A stretch of 64,000 nucleotides of DNA from Rhizobium sp. BK316 (GCF_014193695.1 NZ_JACHZR010000004.1:620001-684000); one strand, 5' to 3'; shown: positions 36,687 to 45,170, counted from the first letter of the stretch. Numbers and translations: made by a program. Notes: a model not told the origin generated them from the letters alone.

Positions 36687-37460
36687 ATGGCAGAAGCCCA
36701 AACAAAGAAGATGACCGTGTCGGCGACCGACGTTGCCGTCGAGATCATCAACATGAACAAGTGGTACGGTGATTTCCATGTGCTTCGCGACATCAACCTG
36801 AAGGTCATGCGCGGCGAGCGTATCGTCATTGCCGGCCCTTCGGGTTCCGGCAAGTCGACGATGATCCGCTGCATCAACCGTCTGGAGGAGCATCAGAAGG
36901 GCAAGATCATCGTTGACGGCACGGAGCTGACCAACGACCTGAAGAAGATTGACGAAGTGCGCCGCGAAGTCGGCATGGTGTTCCAGCACTTCAACCTCTT
37001 CCCGCATCTGACGATCTTGGAAAACTGCACGCTGGCGCCGATCTGGGTGCGCAAGATGCCGAAGAAGCAGGCGGAAGACATTGCCATGCACTTCCTGAAG
37101 CGCGTCAAGATCCCCGAACAGGCCAACAAATATCCGGGCCAGCTTTCGGGTGGCCAGCAGCAGCGCGTGGCGATTGCCCGCTCACTCTGCATGAACCCGA
37201 AGATCATGCTGTTCGATGAGCCGACCTCGGCGCTCGATCCGGAAATGATCAAGGAGGTGCTGGATACGATGGTCGGCCTTGCCGAAGAAGGCATGACCAT
37301 GCTCTGCGTCACCCACGAAATGGGCTTTGCGCGTCAGGTTGCGAACCGCGTGATCTTCATGGACCAGGGCCAGATCGTCGAGCAGAATTCACCGGCCGAA
37401 TTCTTCGACAATCCTCAGCACGAACGCACCAAACTGTTCCTCAGCCAGATCCTGCACTGA
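36687..37460 (+). CDS. aapP: General L-amino acid ABC transporter, ATPase AapP
   Basis: A 257-residue ABC ATPase. Walker A is GPSGSGKST, the Q-loop region is VFQHFNLFPHLT, the signature is LSGGQQQRVAIARSL and Walker B is IMLFDEPTSALD; the switch His is in CVTHEMGFARQ. Closest in type to the polar amino acid transporter ATPases. It closes the aapJQMP operon, with an intrinsic terminator 31 bases after the stop. Confidence 0.97.
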   Translation: MAEAQTKKMTVSATDVAVEIINMNKWYGDFHVLRDINLKVMRGERIVIAGPSGSGKSTMIRCINRLEEHQKGKIIVDGTELTNDLKKIDEVRREVGMVFQHFNLFPHLTILENCTLAPIWVRKMPKKQAEDIAMHFLKRVKIPEQANKYPGQLSGGQQQRVAIARSLCMNPKIMLFDEPTSALDPEMIKEVLDTMVGLAEEGMTMLCVTHEMGFARQVANRVIFMDQGQIVEQNSPAEFFDNPQHERTKLFLSQILH

Positions 37461-37490
37461 TCGAACACTGATATCGGCGTATAGAAATTC

Positions 37491-37521
37491 AAAACCCGCC
37501 GGCTGATTGCCGGCGGGTTTT
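37491..37521 (+). terminator. Terminator of the aapJQMP operon
   Basis: A 13-bp perfect stem beginning AAAACCCGCCGGC with a 5-base loop; the right arm ends in TTTT. Confidence 0.88.
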
Positions 37522-37666
37522 GCGCATTTAACGGAAAGCCGCAGAGCGCAGCAGCCTGCTTTTAAAATCAAATCATAACCGTTTCAAAAAATGGGACACG
37601 TAGAACCTCAGGGATGCGGACGACACGCTTTCCCGATCGGCCGCAAGGATGGCAACATCTATTGGA

Positions 37667-37840
37667 TCAGTTGCTTCCATCGTTCGGACGGGATTTCCGT
37701 GCCTCGGTGCTGCTGGAAGAGGCTGTTTTTCCGTCCGGCTGCTGGCCGAAATAGGTCCCGCCAAGATGTCCTCCGGCACTGGTGTTCTCGACCTGCCGTT
37801 CCGTTCGCTTGCGGATATCGTCTGCATTGGTCTTGCTCAT
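37667..37840 (-). CDS. Small hydrophilic protein, 57 residues, function unknown
   Basis: The ORF starts MSKTNADDIRKRTERQVENT and has GGAG 8 bases upstream of the ATG, which supports real translation. The product is polar, rich in Ser, Gly, Lys and Asn, with no predicted membrane segment, and is probably disordered (GGHLGGTYFGQQPDGK in the middle). I do not recognise a named family. It lies between the aap terminator and the divergent DUF992 gene. Confidence 0.55.
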   Translation of the reverse strand: MSKTNADDIRKRTERQVENTSAGGHLGGTYFGQQPDGKTASSSSTEARKSRPNDGSN

Positions 37841-38029
37841 TCTGATCTCCATAGTTTGAAGAAATGGATATCTGGACAACCGATGCAGGCCGATAGGGTT
37901 CCATAAAAGATGGCCGCGGCAGCTTGGCACAGGCAGATCTCGGAACCAAAATGAGGGCGAAAGCTTTTCTGCCTTGGTTATGACAAAGCCGACGCTATAT
38001 CCTTCGCGCGATATCCAAAGGAGACGGAA

Positions 38030-38554
38030 ATGAAAAAAATACTCGCGACCACAATCGCCGCAGCCTCGTTGCTCCAGGCTTTTGCCATGAGTGCCGGCGC
38101 AGCGGACCTGGTACGGAGGGAGCCGCCGGTAGCTCCCGATGTAAGTGGGGGCGTGAAGATCGGCTACCTTGCCTGCGATATCGGCGGCGGCGTCGGCTAT
38201 GTGCTCGGGTCCTCCAAGCAGATCGATTGCGTCTTCCAGCCGACGAGCAGCAGCGAATCGCCTGAGCACTACAGTGGCGCACTGCGCAAGTTCGGCGTGG
38301 ATCTCGGCTTTACCACGCGCGGTCGCCTGCTCTGGGCAGTCTTTGCACCGACAGCCGGCTATCACCGCGGCTCGCTGGCTGGCCTCTACCAGGGCGCAAC
38401 CGCTGAAGCCACGCTCGTCGGCGGCATCGGCACCAACGTGCTCTTCGGCGGCACTTCCGGCTCGATCCATCTGCAGACGATCAGCGTCACCGGCCAGCTC
38501 GGCATCAATGTTGCCGCGACAGGCACGTCCATGACGCTGACACCCGAAGGCTAA
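38030..38554 (+). CDS. DUF992 family secreted protein
   Basis: A 174-residue exported protein. The signal peptide is about residues 1-24 (KKILATTIAAASLLQAFAMSAGA). The mature region is Gly-rich and predicted to be beta-rich: VKIGYLACDIGGGVGYVLGSSKQIDCVF (two Cys that could pair), YSGALRKFGVDLGFTT and a Gly-rich C-terminal part. It matches DUF992, an alphaproteobacterial family of unknown role. A GGAG site precedes the ATG, and a 9-bp stem (38575-38616) may act as terminator. Confidence 0.85.
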   Translation: MKKILATTIAAASLLQAFAMSAGAADLVRREPPVAPDVSGGVKIGYLACDIGGGVGYVLGSSKQIDCVFQPTSSSESPEHYSGALRKFGVDLGFTTRGRLLWAVFAPTAGYHRGSLAGLYQGATAEATLVGGIGTNVLFGGTSGSIHLQTISVTGQLGINVAATGTSMTLTPEG

Positions 38555-38574
38555 GTCGGCAAGCCGGAGAAATC

Positions 38575-38616
38575 GGGCTGGCCGCGCATTCAACTTTGAT
38601 CATGCCTGGCCAGCCC
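38575..38616 (+). terminator. Possible terminator of the DUF992 gene
   Basis: A 9-bp stem GGGCTGGCC / GGCCAGCCC with a 24-base loop, followed by only a short T-rich stretch. Weak. Confidence 0.4.
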
Positions 38617-39065
38617 TTATTCCGTTATCAAAATCATCGTCCGCAGCGAGCAGAAGTCTGCTGCTCAGTTCAAATTCTTTGAATACGATTGCACCCCGAC
38701 GCATACGTTCGGAGTCAAAGCCTCTGTATCTAGCAAATTCTTCAAATTCGAATGCCTCAAATGAGTCGGCTCTTGACGTGACGGTCGACGAGCCTCCGGA
38801 CAAAATCGTCCTCGGCAAAATCTCTCAACCACCCCATCCAAGGAAGTGATACAGAAAGGCTTGAGCTCTGCCATCTGTATTGATCTTGAAACCAATTGGA
38901 ATCGAACTTATCTCTTTTTCGCTCCCGGCAGGAGCACGCCGCCCGTCAGTTGCGAAGCTGTTGACAGCACTGCCTTGGTGGAAAGTCGAACCCGTTCATG
39001 TTTTTTGATCGGGCTCAGAAGCGGTTGACGGGTGACGCTTCAAAAAGAGTCCGGGAGAAAAGAAC
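38617..39065. other. Gene-poor interval, possibly holding a decayed gene
   Basis: About 450 bases of lower GC than the flanks. On the minus strand, three frames each hold a short protein-like stretch (for example around 38600-38818, with EFEEFARYRGFDSERM, and 38730-38895). They do not join into one ORF. It may be a gene fossil, but no family is recognised. Confidence 0.3.
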
Positions 39066-40370
39066 ATGTCCGTCAACGACATTAGGCCTACCACAATCGA
39101 GGGCATTAGGCGCCTCGCGAAAACCATCTCCAAGCAGGACGACGTTGCCCATTCAGTGGGTCTCGATCGCGCATCGGTTCGAGCCGGTTTTTCAAACTAC
39201 ACCAACGCTCTGCGGACGCTGCAAGCCTCAACGGTTGTTCCGTCATCGCCCATTTTCTCCACGTTCATCAGCGTTCATTGGCGGAACCCGAAGACAAAGG
39301 CGAGTGGCAACGAGATCATCGAGGTCTCGCTATCAAAGCCCCTCGACGAGATCATCGCAACTCGCCAATACAAGCAGGCTCGCGGACTGGGATACTTCAC
39401 GCGCTGGGCGTCCGACCTGATCCACTGCCAGATGAATATAGAGGGCGCGGATTCAGCTCTTGCCCTCGCGTGTAAAGCGGCGCGTACATTGCAGTTTATG
39501 GCTTCCACCGGACTTAAGCCCTCCTCAAAAAGGATGCCCATCAGGGGTGATTTTGGACGTGACCTCCCCGGAAGAGATCACGGCAGCAGCTGGTACGATC
39601 CCGTCGAAAAGCGTTTCCTCTTCGTCGATGAACCCTACGCGGCAGCGGTAGAGGATCGGCAGCAGGAGCGCAGTACATGGTCTCTTCGCAATCGCTGGGA
39701 AATTGCCAAGCCGCTTTGGGCTGGTATGTACTATCCGGAAGGCGGGAGTGAGCTTTATCTGATTTCGGATGAGCAGAAAGGCTTGCCACTTGGACCGGTT
39801 CTTTTGGCGCTGTCGCGCATGCCCGCCCCTGTTGTACCCGAAAACTGCAAACGGGTGACCGTGACTGATGGCGAATTGTTTCGGTCACCTGGGGAAGTAC
39901 GGGACGCAGAAGAAAAAGCTCAGAAAGCGAAACAGAAGCGCGGCCCCCGGACGACGGGCAATACCGTGCCGTACCGGATGGTGATGGCTTCTGGCCGGCG
40001 GCCGAATGTAAAAATGGCTATCGCCACGCATCAGCGTGTCGGCCAACTATTGAAGGATGTTATAAGTGCGACCCGGCAACGAGCCGGAATCGTCAACAGG
40101 CTCGCTTCCGTTCGTTCGGAACTGGATGATTGGGTCCAGCTTGAGTATGACAGTAACACCCTGCCGAACGATGTATTCTTCGAACTCTACTATCATGAGC
40201 GCAACATTGTGCCTGATGATGAGTATGGCATCGCCGGCCGCAGCCTTCACATCGAACGCTTGCAGGAAGCGAAGGCGCTGATCGCCTCCTCCTATCCCGA
40301 TTGCAAGCCAGTTCGCGGTCTGCTTCGAAAGCTCGACCTTGCGCTTCAGTCTCTGACGAGTTGGAAGTGA
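39066..40370 (+). CDS. Hypothetical protein, DUF5623-like, beside tRNA-Arg
   Basis: A 434-residue protein. The first 45 residues (IRPTTIEGIRRLAKTISKQD, then a short helix pair) resemble the N-terminal element of DUF5623 and glyoxalase-related proteins found on plasmids and integrative elements. The remainder has no motif I can name: a basic segment (about 275-300, DAEEKAQKAKQKRGP) and a C-terminal helical part. A GGGAG site precedes the ATG. GC content and codon use look less biased than in neighbours. It may be accessory DNA at the 3' side of tRNA-Arg. Function unknown. Confidence 0.75.
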   Translation: MSVNDIRPTTIEGIRRLAKTISKQDDVAHSVGLDRASVRAGFSNYTNALRTLQASTVVPSSPIFSTFISVHWRNPKTKASGNEIIEVSLSKPLDEIIATRQYKQARGLGYFTRWASDLIHCQMNIEGADSALALACKAARTLQFMASTGLKPSSKRMPIRGDFGRDLPGRDHGSSWYDPVEKRFLFVDEPYAAAVEDRQQERSTWSLRNRWEIAKPLWAGMYYPEGGSELYLISDEQKGLPLGPVLLALSRMPAPVVPENCKRVTVTDGELFRSPGEVRDAEEKAQKAKQKRGPRTTGNTVPYRMVMASGRRPNVKMAIATHQRVGQLLKDVISATRQRAGIVNRLASVRSELDDWVQLEYDSNTLPNDVFFELYYHERNIVPDDEYGIAGRSLHIERLQEAKALIASSYPDCKPVRGLLRKLDLALQSLTSWK

Positions 40371-40479
40371 AATTCAGCGCGCCTCAGGGCATGACCTCGA
40401 GGCGCGCTCGCACCAGATTGTCGCCCATGTCCTAGGTACGGAGTGTTACCGATGTCTCCGGGTCGGACAAAGATAAAGA

Positions 40480-40556
40480 TGGCGACCCCTGCAGGACTCG
40501 AACCTGCGACCTGCTGCTTAGAAGGCAGCTGCTCTATCCAGTTGAGCTAAGGGGCC
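40480..40556 (-). tRNA. tRNA-Arg (anticodon TCT)
   Basis: A 77-nt cloverleaf with the acceptor stem GGCCCCT / AGGGGTC (one G-T pair), the anticodon TCT in a CTGCC...AGCAG-type stem, T-loop GGTTCGAGTCC and encoded CCA at 40480-40482. The 3' end faces the DUF5623-like gene. Confidence 0.96.
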
Positions 40557-40617
40557 GTCTGTCTGCATATGTCGCGAGCCCGCGACACCAGCATTTCTGT
40601 CTCAAGCAGCGGGCGGA

Positions 40618-40923
40618 TCAGTGCGTCCAGGGCTGGGTACGGGTATAGCGGAAATTATCCGGGTAAGCGACGACCTGGCGCGCGGGATCCTTGGGCGCGA
40701 TCACGCGGTATTCGATGCCGTTGCGCTTGGCATAGGCCTCGGCAAGTTCCTGCGTTTCGAAGGTCAGCTTCAGCTGCTGGCGCATATCGCCCGAAGACGT
40801 GTAGCCCATGATCGGGTCGATCTTGCGTGGCTGCTCCTGATCGAACTCCAGCACCCAGAGATGCGTCTTGGCCTTGCCGGACTGCATTGCGGTCTTGGCC
40901 GGACGATAGATCTTAGCAGACAT
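40618..40923 (-). CDS. ETC complex I subunit, NDUFS4-like
   Basis: A 101-residue protein of the NDUFS4 family (ETC complex I subunit conserved region). Typical features are the N-terminal AKIYRPAKTAMQSGKA and the ending YPDNFRYTRTQPWTH; the centre has MGYTSSGDMRQQLKLTFETQELAEAYAKRNG. In alphaproteobacteria it is an accessory subunit of NADH:ubiquinone oxidoreductase, encoded away from the nuo operon. The start at 40923 (MSAKIYRP) is preferred over one 14 codons upstream. Confidence 0.92.
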   Translation of the reverse strand: MSAKIYRPAKTAMQSGKAKTHLWVLEFDQEQPRKIDPIMGYTSSGDMRQQLKLTFETQELAEAYAKRNGIEYRVIAPKDPARQVVAYPDNFRYTRTQPWTH

Positions 40924-41288
40924 GACTGCGGCGCCTCCGATATGCGGGCCACGCCCGCCTTTCATAACTCAGCCTGGGATCAGGCTTGCTTCCATACCGA
41001 ACATCGCAGGAAGAAGTGAATTTTGCTTAGCCGCGAATCCCCGTTTTTTCAAGGGAAAAGCGCTGCTGCCACAGGATCGGTGGATCGACGAAACCGATTG
41101 CCGCATAGCGCGTTTCTTATACGGAGCGCTTAAGGCGCAGCCCTCGTAGCCGGGTGTGGATAAGCGGGCAATCCTGTCACACAATCCGAAATGTTTCGGA
41201 TTGTTGCATGTTTTGATCGCTTTCTAATTGTTATGACCGGCATAGGCGACTACGATGTCTACCAACCGTTGTGATACGGGTGAGAGCT
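40924..41288. other. Intergenic region upstream of the NDUFS4-like gene
   Basis: About 365 bases that should carry the promoter of the NDUFS4-like gene and of the small ORF at 41289. No RNA gene or terminator is recognised. Confidence 0.4.
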
Positions 41289-41399
41289 ATGAGAACTTCT
41301 GCAGAATTCCATGCCATCATGATTGGAGCAAGCATCACTGCGTTTTTCTACGCAGCGATCAGCTATGCTCAGTATGTCGGCCTGCTTGCTCAAGGCTGA
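41289..41399 (+). CDS. Candidate 36-residue single-span membrane peptide
   Basis: The reading frame MRTSAEFHAIMIGASITAFF continues YAAISYAQYVGLLAQG and stops at TGA 41397. The centre is hydrophobic and long enough for one membrane helix. A GGTGAGAG element lies directly upstream of the ATG as a plausible ribosome-binding site. No family name is recalled. It is too short for standard gene callers, and its reality rests on the hydrophobic pattern and ribosome-binding site only. Confidence 0.45.
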   Translation: MRTSAEFHAIMIGASITAFFYAAISYAQYVGLLAQG

Positions 41400-41554
41400 G
41401 TCACAGCACGCCTGAGCATGCGTGATTTGCGACGTGAATGGTATCGTCGCCATCTTCCGGTGCGAAACACGTCCCGAACAAAAATATCTCTGCAGCCACA
41501 GGCGACGACACGCTGCGAAGCCATCTCAAATTGCGGAAGATATTGGGAGAATAA

Positions 41555-41631
<77 letters not shown>

Positions 41632-41714
41632 AGCCTTTGATGGCAGCGGGAATACACGCTTCCCCCTGCCCTAGCAACCCCATAAATCTGCCTTTCCCGG
41701 CAGTTTTCACAGGC

Positions 41715-42203
41715 TTACTTCACCTTTTTCGTTGTCGTGGCGCTGACGATGCGATCGCCGGGGCGAATATTGAGCTTGCGGGCTGTGCCGGCATTCACCT
41801 CGACCACATAGCGAACGTCGCCCATCGAATCGATGATGTCGCGGGAATAGGGCGTGGCGTCTTCCTTGATATGGGTGATCACACCGCGATCGTCGGCAAA
41901 GAGCATATCGAGCGGCAGGAGGGTATTTTCCATCCACATGGTGACGCGCCGCGATGTGCCGAAATCGAAGATCATACCGGCGTCTTCGGCCATCGCCTTG
42001 CGAAACATCAGGCCATAGGCGCGCTGGTCGCCGGTGGCCGCGATCTCCACGGTGAAGTGCAGCATCTTGCCGGCAGCCGTCTGGATGATCAGCGGCTCTT
42101 TTTCGAATCGCATGTCCTGCTGCGCAAATGCCGGCAGGGCGACCATGAAAAAAAGCGCCATGAAGGCGCCTCTTATCATCTCGACCGGGAACAGGCCGCC
42201 CAT
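41715..42203 (-). CDS. DUF192 family exported protein
   Basis: A 162-residue protein. A signal peptide (about 1-25, ending PAFAQQ) is followed by a DUF192 domain with GLMFRKAMAEDAGMIFDFG, VTMWMENTLLPLDMLFADDRGVITHI, and a C-terminal VVEVNAGTARKLNIRPGDRI. The family's function is not settled. The ATG overlaps the stop of the double cold-shock gene by one base (TGATG), so the two are translated from one mRNA. Confidence 0.88.
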   Translation of the reverse strand: MGGLFPVEMIRGAFMALFFMVALPAFAQQDMRFEKEPLIIQTAAGKMLHFTVEIAATGDQRAYGLMFRKAMAEDAGMIFDFGTSRRVTMWMENTLLPLDMLFADDRGVITHIKEDATPYSRDIIDSMGDVRYVVEVNAGTARKLNIRPGDRIVSATTTKKVK

Positions 42204-42781
42204 CAGTGAGACCGGCCCACCGGGCTCGGAACATCCGGATGGATCTCGGCGGCCATCAGGCCCTTCTCGCCGTCGCCGAAGCGCACCAGCACCACCTGTC
42301 CGGGGCGCAATTCGGTGAGGCCGAAACGGCGGAGCGTCTCCATGTGCACAAAGATGTCTTCCGTGCCCTCGCCGCGCGTCAGGAAGCCGAAGCCCTTGGT
42401 GCGGTTGAACCACTTCACGAGGGCACGCTCGAGGCCGCTGGTTGCCGTGACCTGCACATGGGTGCGAACCGGCGGCATCTGCGATGGATGAACCGCAGTC
42501 GACTGGTCCATGGAGAGAATCTTGAAGGCCTGGTAGCCACGCTCGCGGCGCTGGACGAGAGCGACGATGCGGGTGCCTTCGAGGATGGTCTGGTAGCCAT
42601 CGCGGCGAAGGCAGGTTACGTGCAGCAAGACGTCCTGCATGCCGTTGTCAGGAACGATGAAGCCAAAGCCCTTGGCCACGTCGAACCATTTCACCACGCC
42701 GGTGATTTCAACGAGATCGACCGGTTCCGCCGACAATTCTTCAAGGTCGGTGAAGCCATTCGATGAAATCCTGTCAGCCAT
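42203..42781 (-). CDS. Tandem cold-shock domain protein
   Basis: A 192-residue protein with two cold-shock OB folds. Domain 1 (about 24-92) has GVVKWFDVAKGFGFIVPD with RNP1 intact and LLHVTCLRRDGY in place of RNP2. Domain 2 (about 119-185) has ALVKWFNRTKGFGFLTRG and DIFVHMETLRRFG. Single-domain CspA proteins are about 70 residues; two-domain forms occur in Rhizobiales. Likely RNA/ssDNA binding. It is upstream of and coupled to the DUF192 gene. Confidence 0.92.
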   Translation of the reverse strand: MADRISSNGFTDLEELSAEPVDLVEITGVVKWFDVAKGFGFIVPDNGMQDVLLHVTCLRRDGYQTILEGTRIVALVQRRERGYQAFKILSMDQSTAVHPSQMPPVRTHVQVTATSGLERALVKWFNRTKGFGFLTRGEGTEDIFVHMETLRRFGLTELRPGQVVLVRFGDGEKGLMAAEIHPDVPSPVGRSH

Positions 42782-42974
42782 GTCGCCAGCCCCTCAATAC
42801 GCGTCACACTGTTACGGTTAACTGATTCTTGAAATCAAGATTAACATCTTGGTAACGGATAAGCGCAAGTCCTAGTTTTCGGTTATTCCCAACTGTACAT
42901 TTTATAGCGATGACTTGCCCGAAACTGGTGTCTGTTACCCAGACGGGCTAGCCCAAAAAGAGAGAGGAAACAAA

Positions 42975-43415
42975 ATGCGCTATCTCCACACCATGGTTCG
43001 CGTCAAAGATCTCGACGCCTCCCTCCATTTTTACTCCGCCCTGTTCGGTCTCGAGGAAATCCGCCGCCATGATAACGAAAAGGGCCGCTTTACGCTCGTT
43101 TTCCTGGCTGCTAGGGACGATATCGACCGTGCCCGTAGCGAAAAGACTCCCTGCCTCGAACTCACCTACAACTGGGACACGGAAGATTATACTGGAGGAC
43201 GCAATTTCGGTCACCTCGCCTATGAGGTGGATGATATCTACGCGCTCTGCCAAAAGTTGATGGACAACGGTATAATCATCAACCGTCCACCGCGCGACGG
43301 CAACATGGCCTTCGTGCGTTCGCCCGACGGCATCTCGATCGAGATCCTGCAGAAGGGCGAAAAACTGGCTCCGGCCGAACCCTGGCTGTCCATGGGCAAT
43401 ACCGGCACCTGGTAA
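42975..43415 (+). CDS. gloA: Lactoylglutathione lyase (glyoxalase I)
   Basis: A 146-residue glyoxalase I that isomerises the hemithioacetal of methylglyoxal and glutathione. Metal ligands are seen in RYLHTMVRV (His5), CLELTYNW (Glu), FGHLAYEV (His) and SIEILQKG (Glu), giving the H/E/H/E set. The start at 42975 follows an AGAGGAAAC site; an upstream in-frame ATG adds 20 unlikely residues. It is monocistronic in appearance. Confidence 0.95.
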   Translation: MRYLHTMVRVKDLDASLHFYSALFGLEEIRRHDNEKGRFTLVFLAARDDIDRARSEKTPCLELTYNWDTEDYTGGRNFGHLAYEVDDIYALCQKLMDNGIIINRPPRDGNMAFVRSPDGISIEILQKGEKLAPAEPWLSMGNTGTW

Positions 43416-43511
43416 GCCAAGCTGCGGGCAAGCTTCGCAAGGCACTCTCCGGCTCTATCGTAACGGAAGCGCGCTTTCGGGCGCCTTCCGCATTCACCGG
43501 AGATTTCTCGG

Positions 43512-44615
43512 TTGACCAGAAATAACAAGCGGATTGCCCCTCCGAGCCGGCAGGCTGTCGGTGCTTTGCTGATTGCCAGTTCCGTCCTGGCGCTTTCCGG
43601 CTGCGTTTCCGACAAGAAGGCGCTTGATTCGGCCGCCGTCGCCGCGCCGGCTGCAGCAGCGGGACAGCCAGCGCCGCGACTGGCTGCGGCAATGCCGGCC
43701 GCATCGACGCCCACGGCACCAAAGCAACTCTATCGCGATCCGATGCTGACGAATGTTTCCGGCGTCGATCCGCAGGTTGCGGTGCAGGATCCGAATGCGG
43801 CACCGTCCGCTCCACCCGTCGATCCGGCCATTCAGCCGCAGCAGCCTGCCAATATCGGCGGCCTCGTCATGCAGTCGACGCGAATCAATGCGCAGGCGAT
43901 GAGCATCTTTTCCGATCATCAGCCGCTGCCACAGAACAACTCGACCTCCACGGTCATCCAGCCGCAGGGCGCGAACGCTTACGCACCTGAGAATGCCGGC
44001 CCAAGATCGAGCGTGTTCAGCGCGCCGCCGGAGCCACAGCAAGGCGAGATGCTGCCGCAGCAATCGTCGCAGAATACCAGCACGAGGATTGCGCCCGTAC
44101 AGACCGCCTCGCTTGCCGGCGGCAGCATTCCGGGATCGACGACGAATGCGCTCTACAGTGCGCCGAAACAGAACCTGCTCAGCAGCCTTTCCGGGCTTCT
44201 GCAGAAGGTATCGCTGCCTGGCATGACGCGTGTCGCGCCGAATGGCCTGCATGTGCAGAACGACAGCGTCCAGGTCGGCTGCTTCAAACCCGATCTCATG
44301 CGGGTCATCAAGACGGTCGAGACCCATTTCGGCAAGCCGGTCGTCGTGACATCGGGCTACCGCGATCCGCAGCATAACCGTGAAGTCGGCGGCGCCGAAG
44401 AATCGATGCACAAGAGCTGCGAAGCTGCTGATATCCAGATCGACGGCATCAGCAAATGGGATATCGCCCAATATATTCGCTCGCTGCCGGACCGTGGCGG
44501 CGTCGGCACCTATTGCCACACGGATTCGGTCCATCTGGATACCGGCAATGCTCGCGACTGGAACTGGGGCTGTGGCCGCAAGAGCGCGCCGATTGCTTCA
44601 GCAAGGGCCATATGA
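43512..44615 (+). CDS. Lipoprotein with C-terminal M15-type peptidase domain (DUF882-like)
   Basis: A 367-residue protein starting at a TTG with GGAG 9 bases upstream. A lipoprotein signal ends in the lipobox LSGC (Cys31). A long Pro/Gln/Ala-rich disordered region follows (about 40-250). The C-terminal third is a D-Ala-D-Ala carboxypeptidase-like M15 domain: GYRDPQHNREVGGAEESMH, SCEAADIQI and TDSVHLD, with the His/Asp/His zinc set. It probably cuts or binds peptidoglycan at the envelope. The tRNA-Glu cluster starts 195 bases downstream. Confidence 0.85.
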   Translation: MTRNNKRIAPPSRQAVGALLIASSVLALSGCVSDKKALDSAAVAAPAAAAGQPAPRLAAAMPAASTPTAPKQLYRDPMLTNVSGVDPQVAVQDPNAAPSAPPVDPAIQPQQPANIGGLVMQSTRINAQAMSIFSDHQPLPQNNSTSTVIQPQGANAYAPENAGPRSSVFSAPPEPQQGEMLPQQSSQNTSTRIAPVQTASLAGGSIPGSTTNALYSAPKQNLLSSLSGLLQKVSLPGMTRVAPNGLHVQNDSVQVGCFKPDLMRVIKTVETHFGKPVVVTSGYRDPQHNREVGGAEESMHKSCEAADIQIDGISKWDIAQYIRSLPDRGGVGTYCHTDSVHLDTGNARDWNWGCGRKSAPIASARAI

Positions 44616-44765
44616 CTTTCAGCCCTTGAACAGCATGACGTAAGGGAAGCGGTCGGCATCTGATTTCCAGCGACCGTTGCAGCCCTTTGATTCGGCTGCA
44701 ATAATCTTCATTTTCCACAAGTGGGAACGAACTGTCATTTTTTTGAAAAATTTCAAATTTGCCGC

Positions 44766-44794
44766 TTGCGGGATCGGAAGTGCCTGACTATAAG
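44766..44794 (+). promoter_or_regulatory. Promoter of tRNA-Glu(TTC) copy 1
   Basis: TTGCGG at 44766-44771 and TATAAG at 44789-44794, with exact 17-base spacing, followed by a GC-rich GGGCGCC stretch of the kind seen at stringently controlled promoters. The same arrangement precedes the other TTC copy at 52799. Confidence 0.75.
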
Positions 44795-44810
44795 GGCGCC
44801 ACCACAGCAC

Positions 44811-44885
44811 GCGCCCTTCGTCTATCGGTTAGGACGACAGATTTTCATTCTGTAAAGAGGGGTTCGACTCCCCTAGGGCGTGCCA
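44811..44885 (+). tRNA. tRNA-Glu (anticodon TTC), copy 1
   Basis: A 75-nt cloverleaf with the acceptor stem GCGCCCT / AGGGCGT, the anticodon TTC in CAGAT...ATTCTG, T-loop GGTTCGACTCC and encoded CCA. The sequence is identical to that at 52846-52920. Confidence 0.97.
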
Positions 44886-44959
44886 CTTCCTCTTATAATA
44901 CAGTGCTCTATCTACTGCTTGCGGAACGCATTGCGCCCTCCTATTTGAGTTGCAAGCCT

Positions 44960-45034
44960 GCGCCCTTCGTCTATCGGTTAGGACGACAGATTCTCATTCT
45001 GTAAAGAGGGGTTCGACTCCCCTAGGGCGTACCA
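44960..45034 (+). tRNA. tRNA-Glu (anticodon CTC)
   Basis: It is the same as the TTC copies apart from the first anticodon base and the discriminator (A for G); it carries encoded CCA. A weaker TTGCGG-N17-TATTTG promoter is at 44919-44947. It marks the left edge of the accessory cassette. Confidence 0.96.
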
Positions 45035-45170
45035 AATTATATAATTATGTCATGTAGATAGTACTGATTCATAACAGCCGGACAACCATTGCCATTATGG
45101 GGCACGCCAGGGCACGTGAATGGGCAGTGCATATTCTTCTCGGGAAAGTGCCAACGTTTCGCAATGAGAA

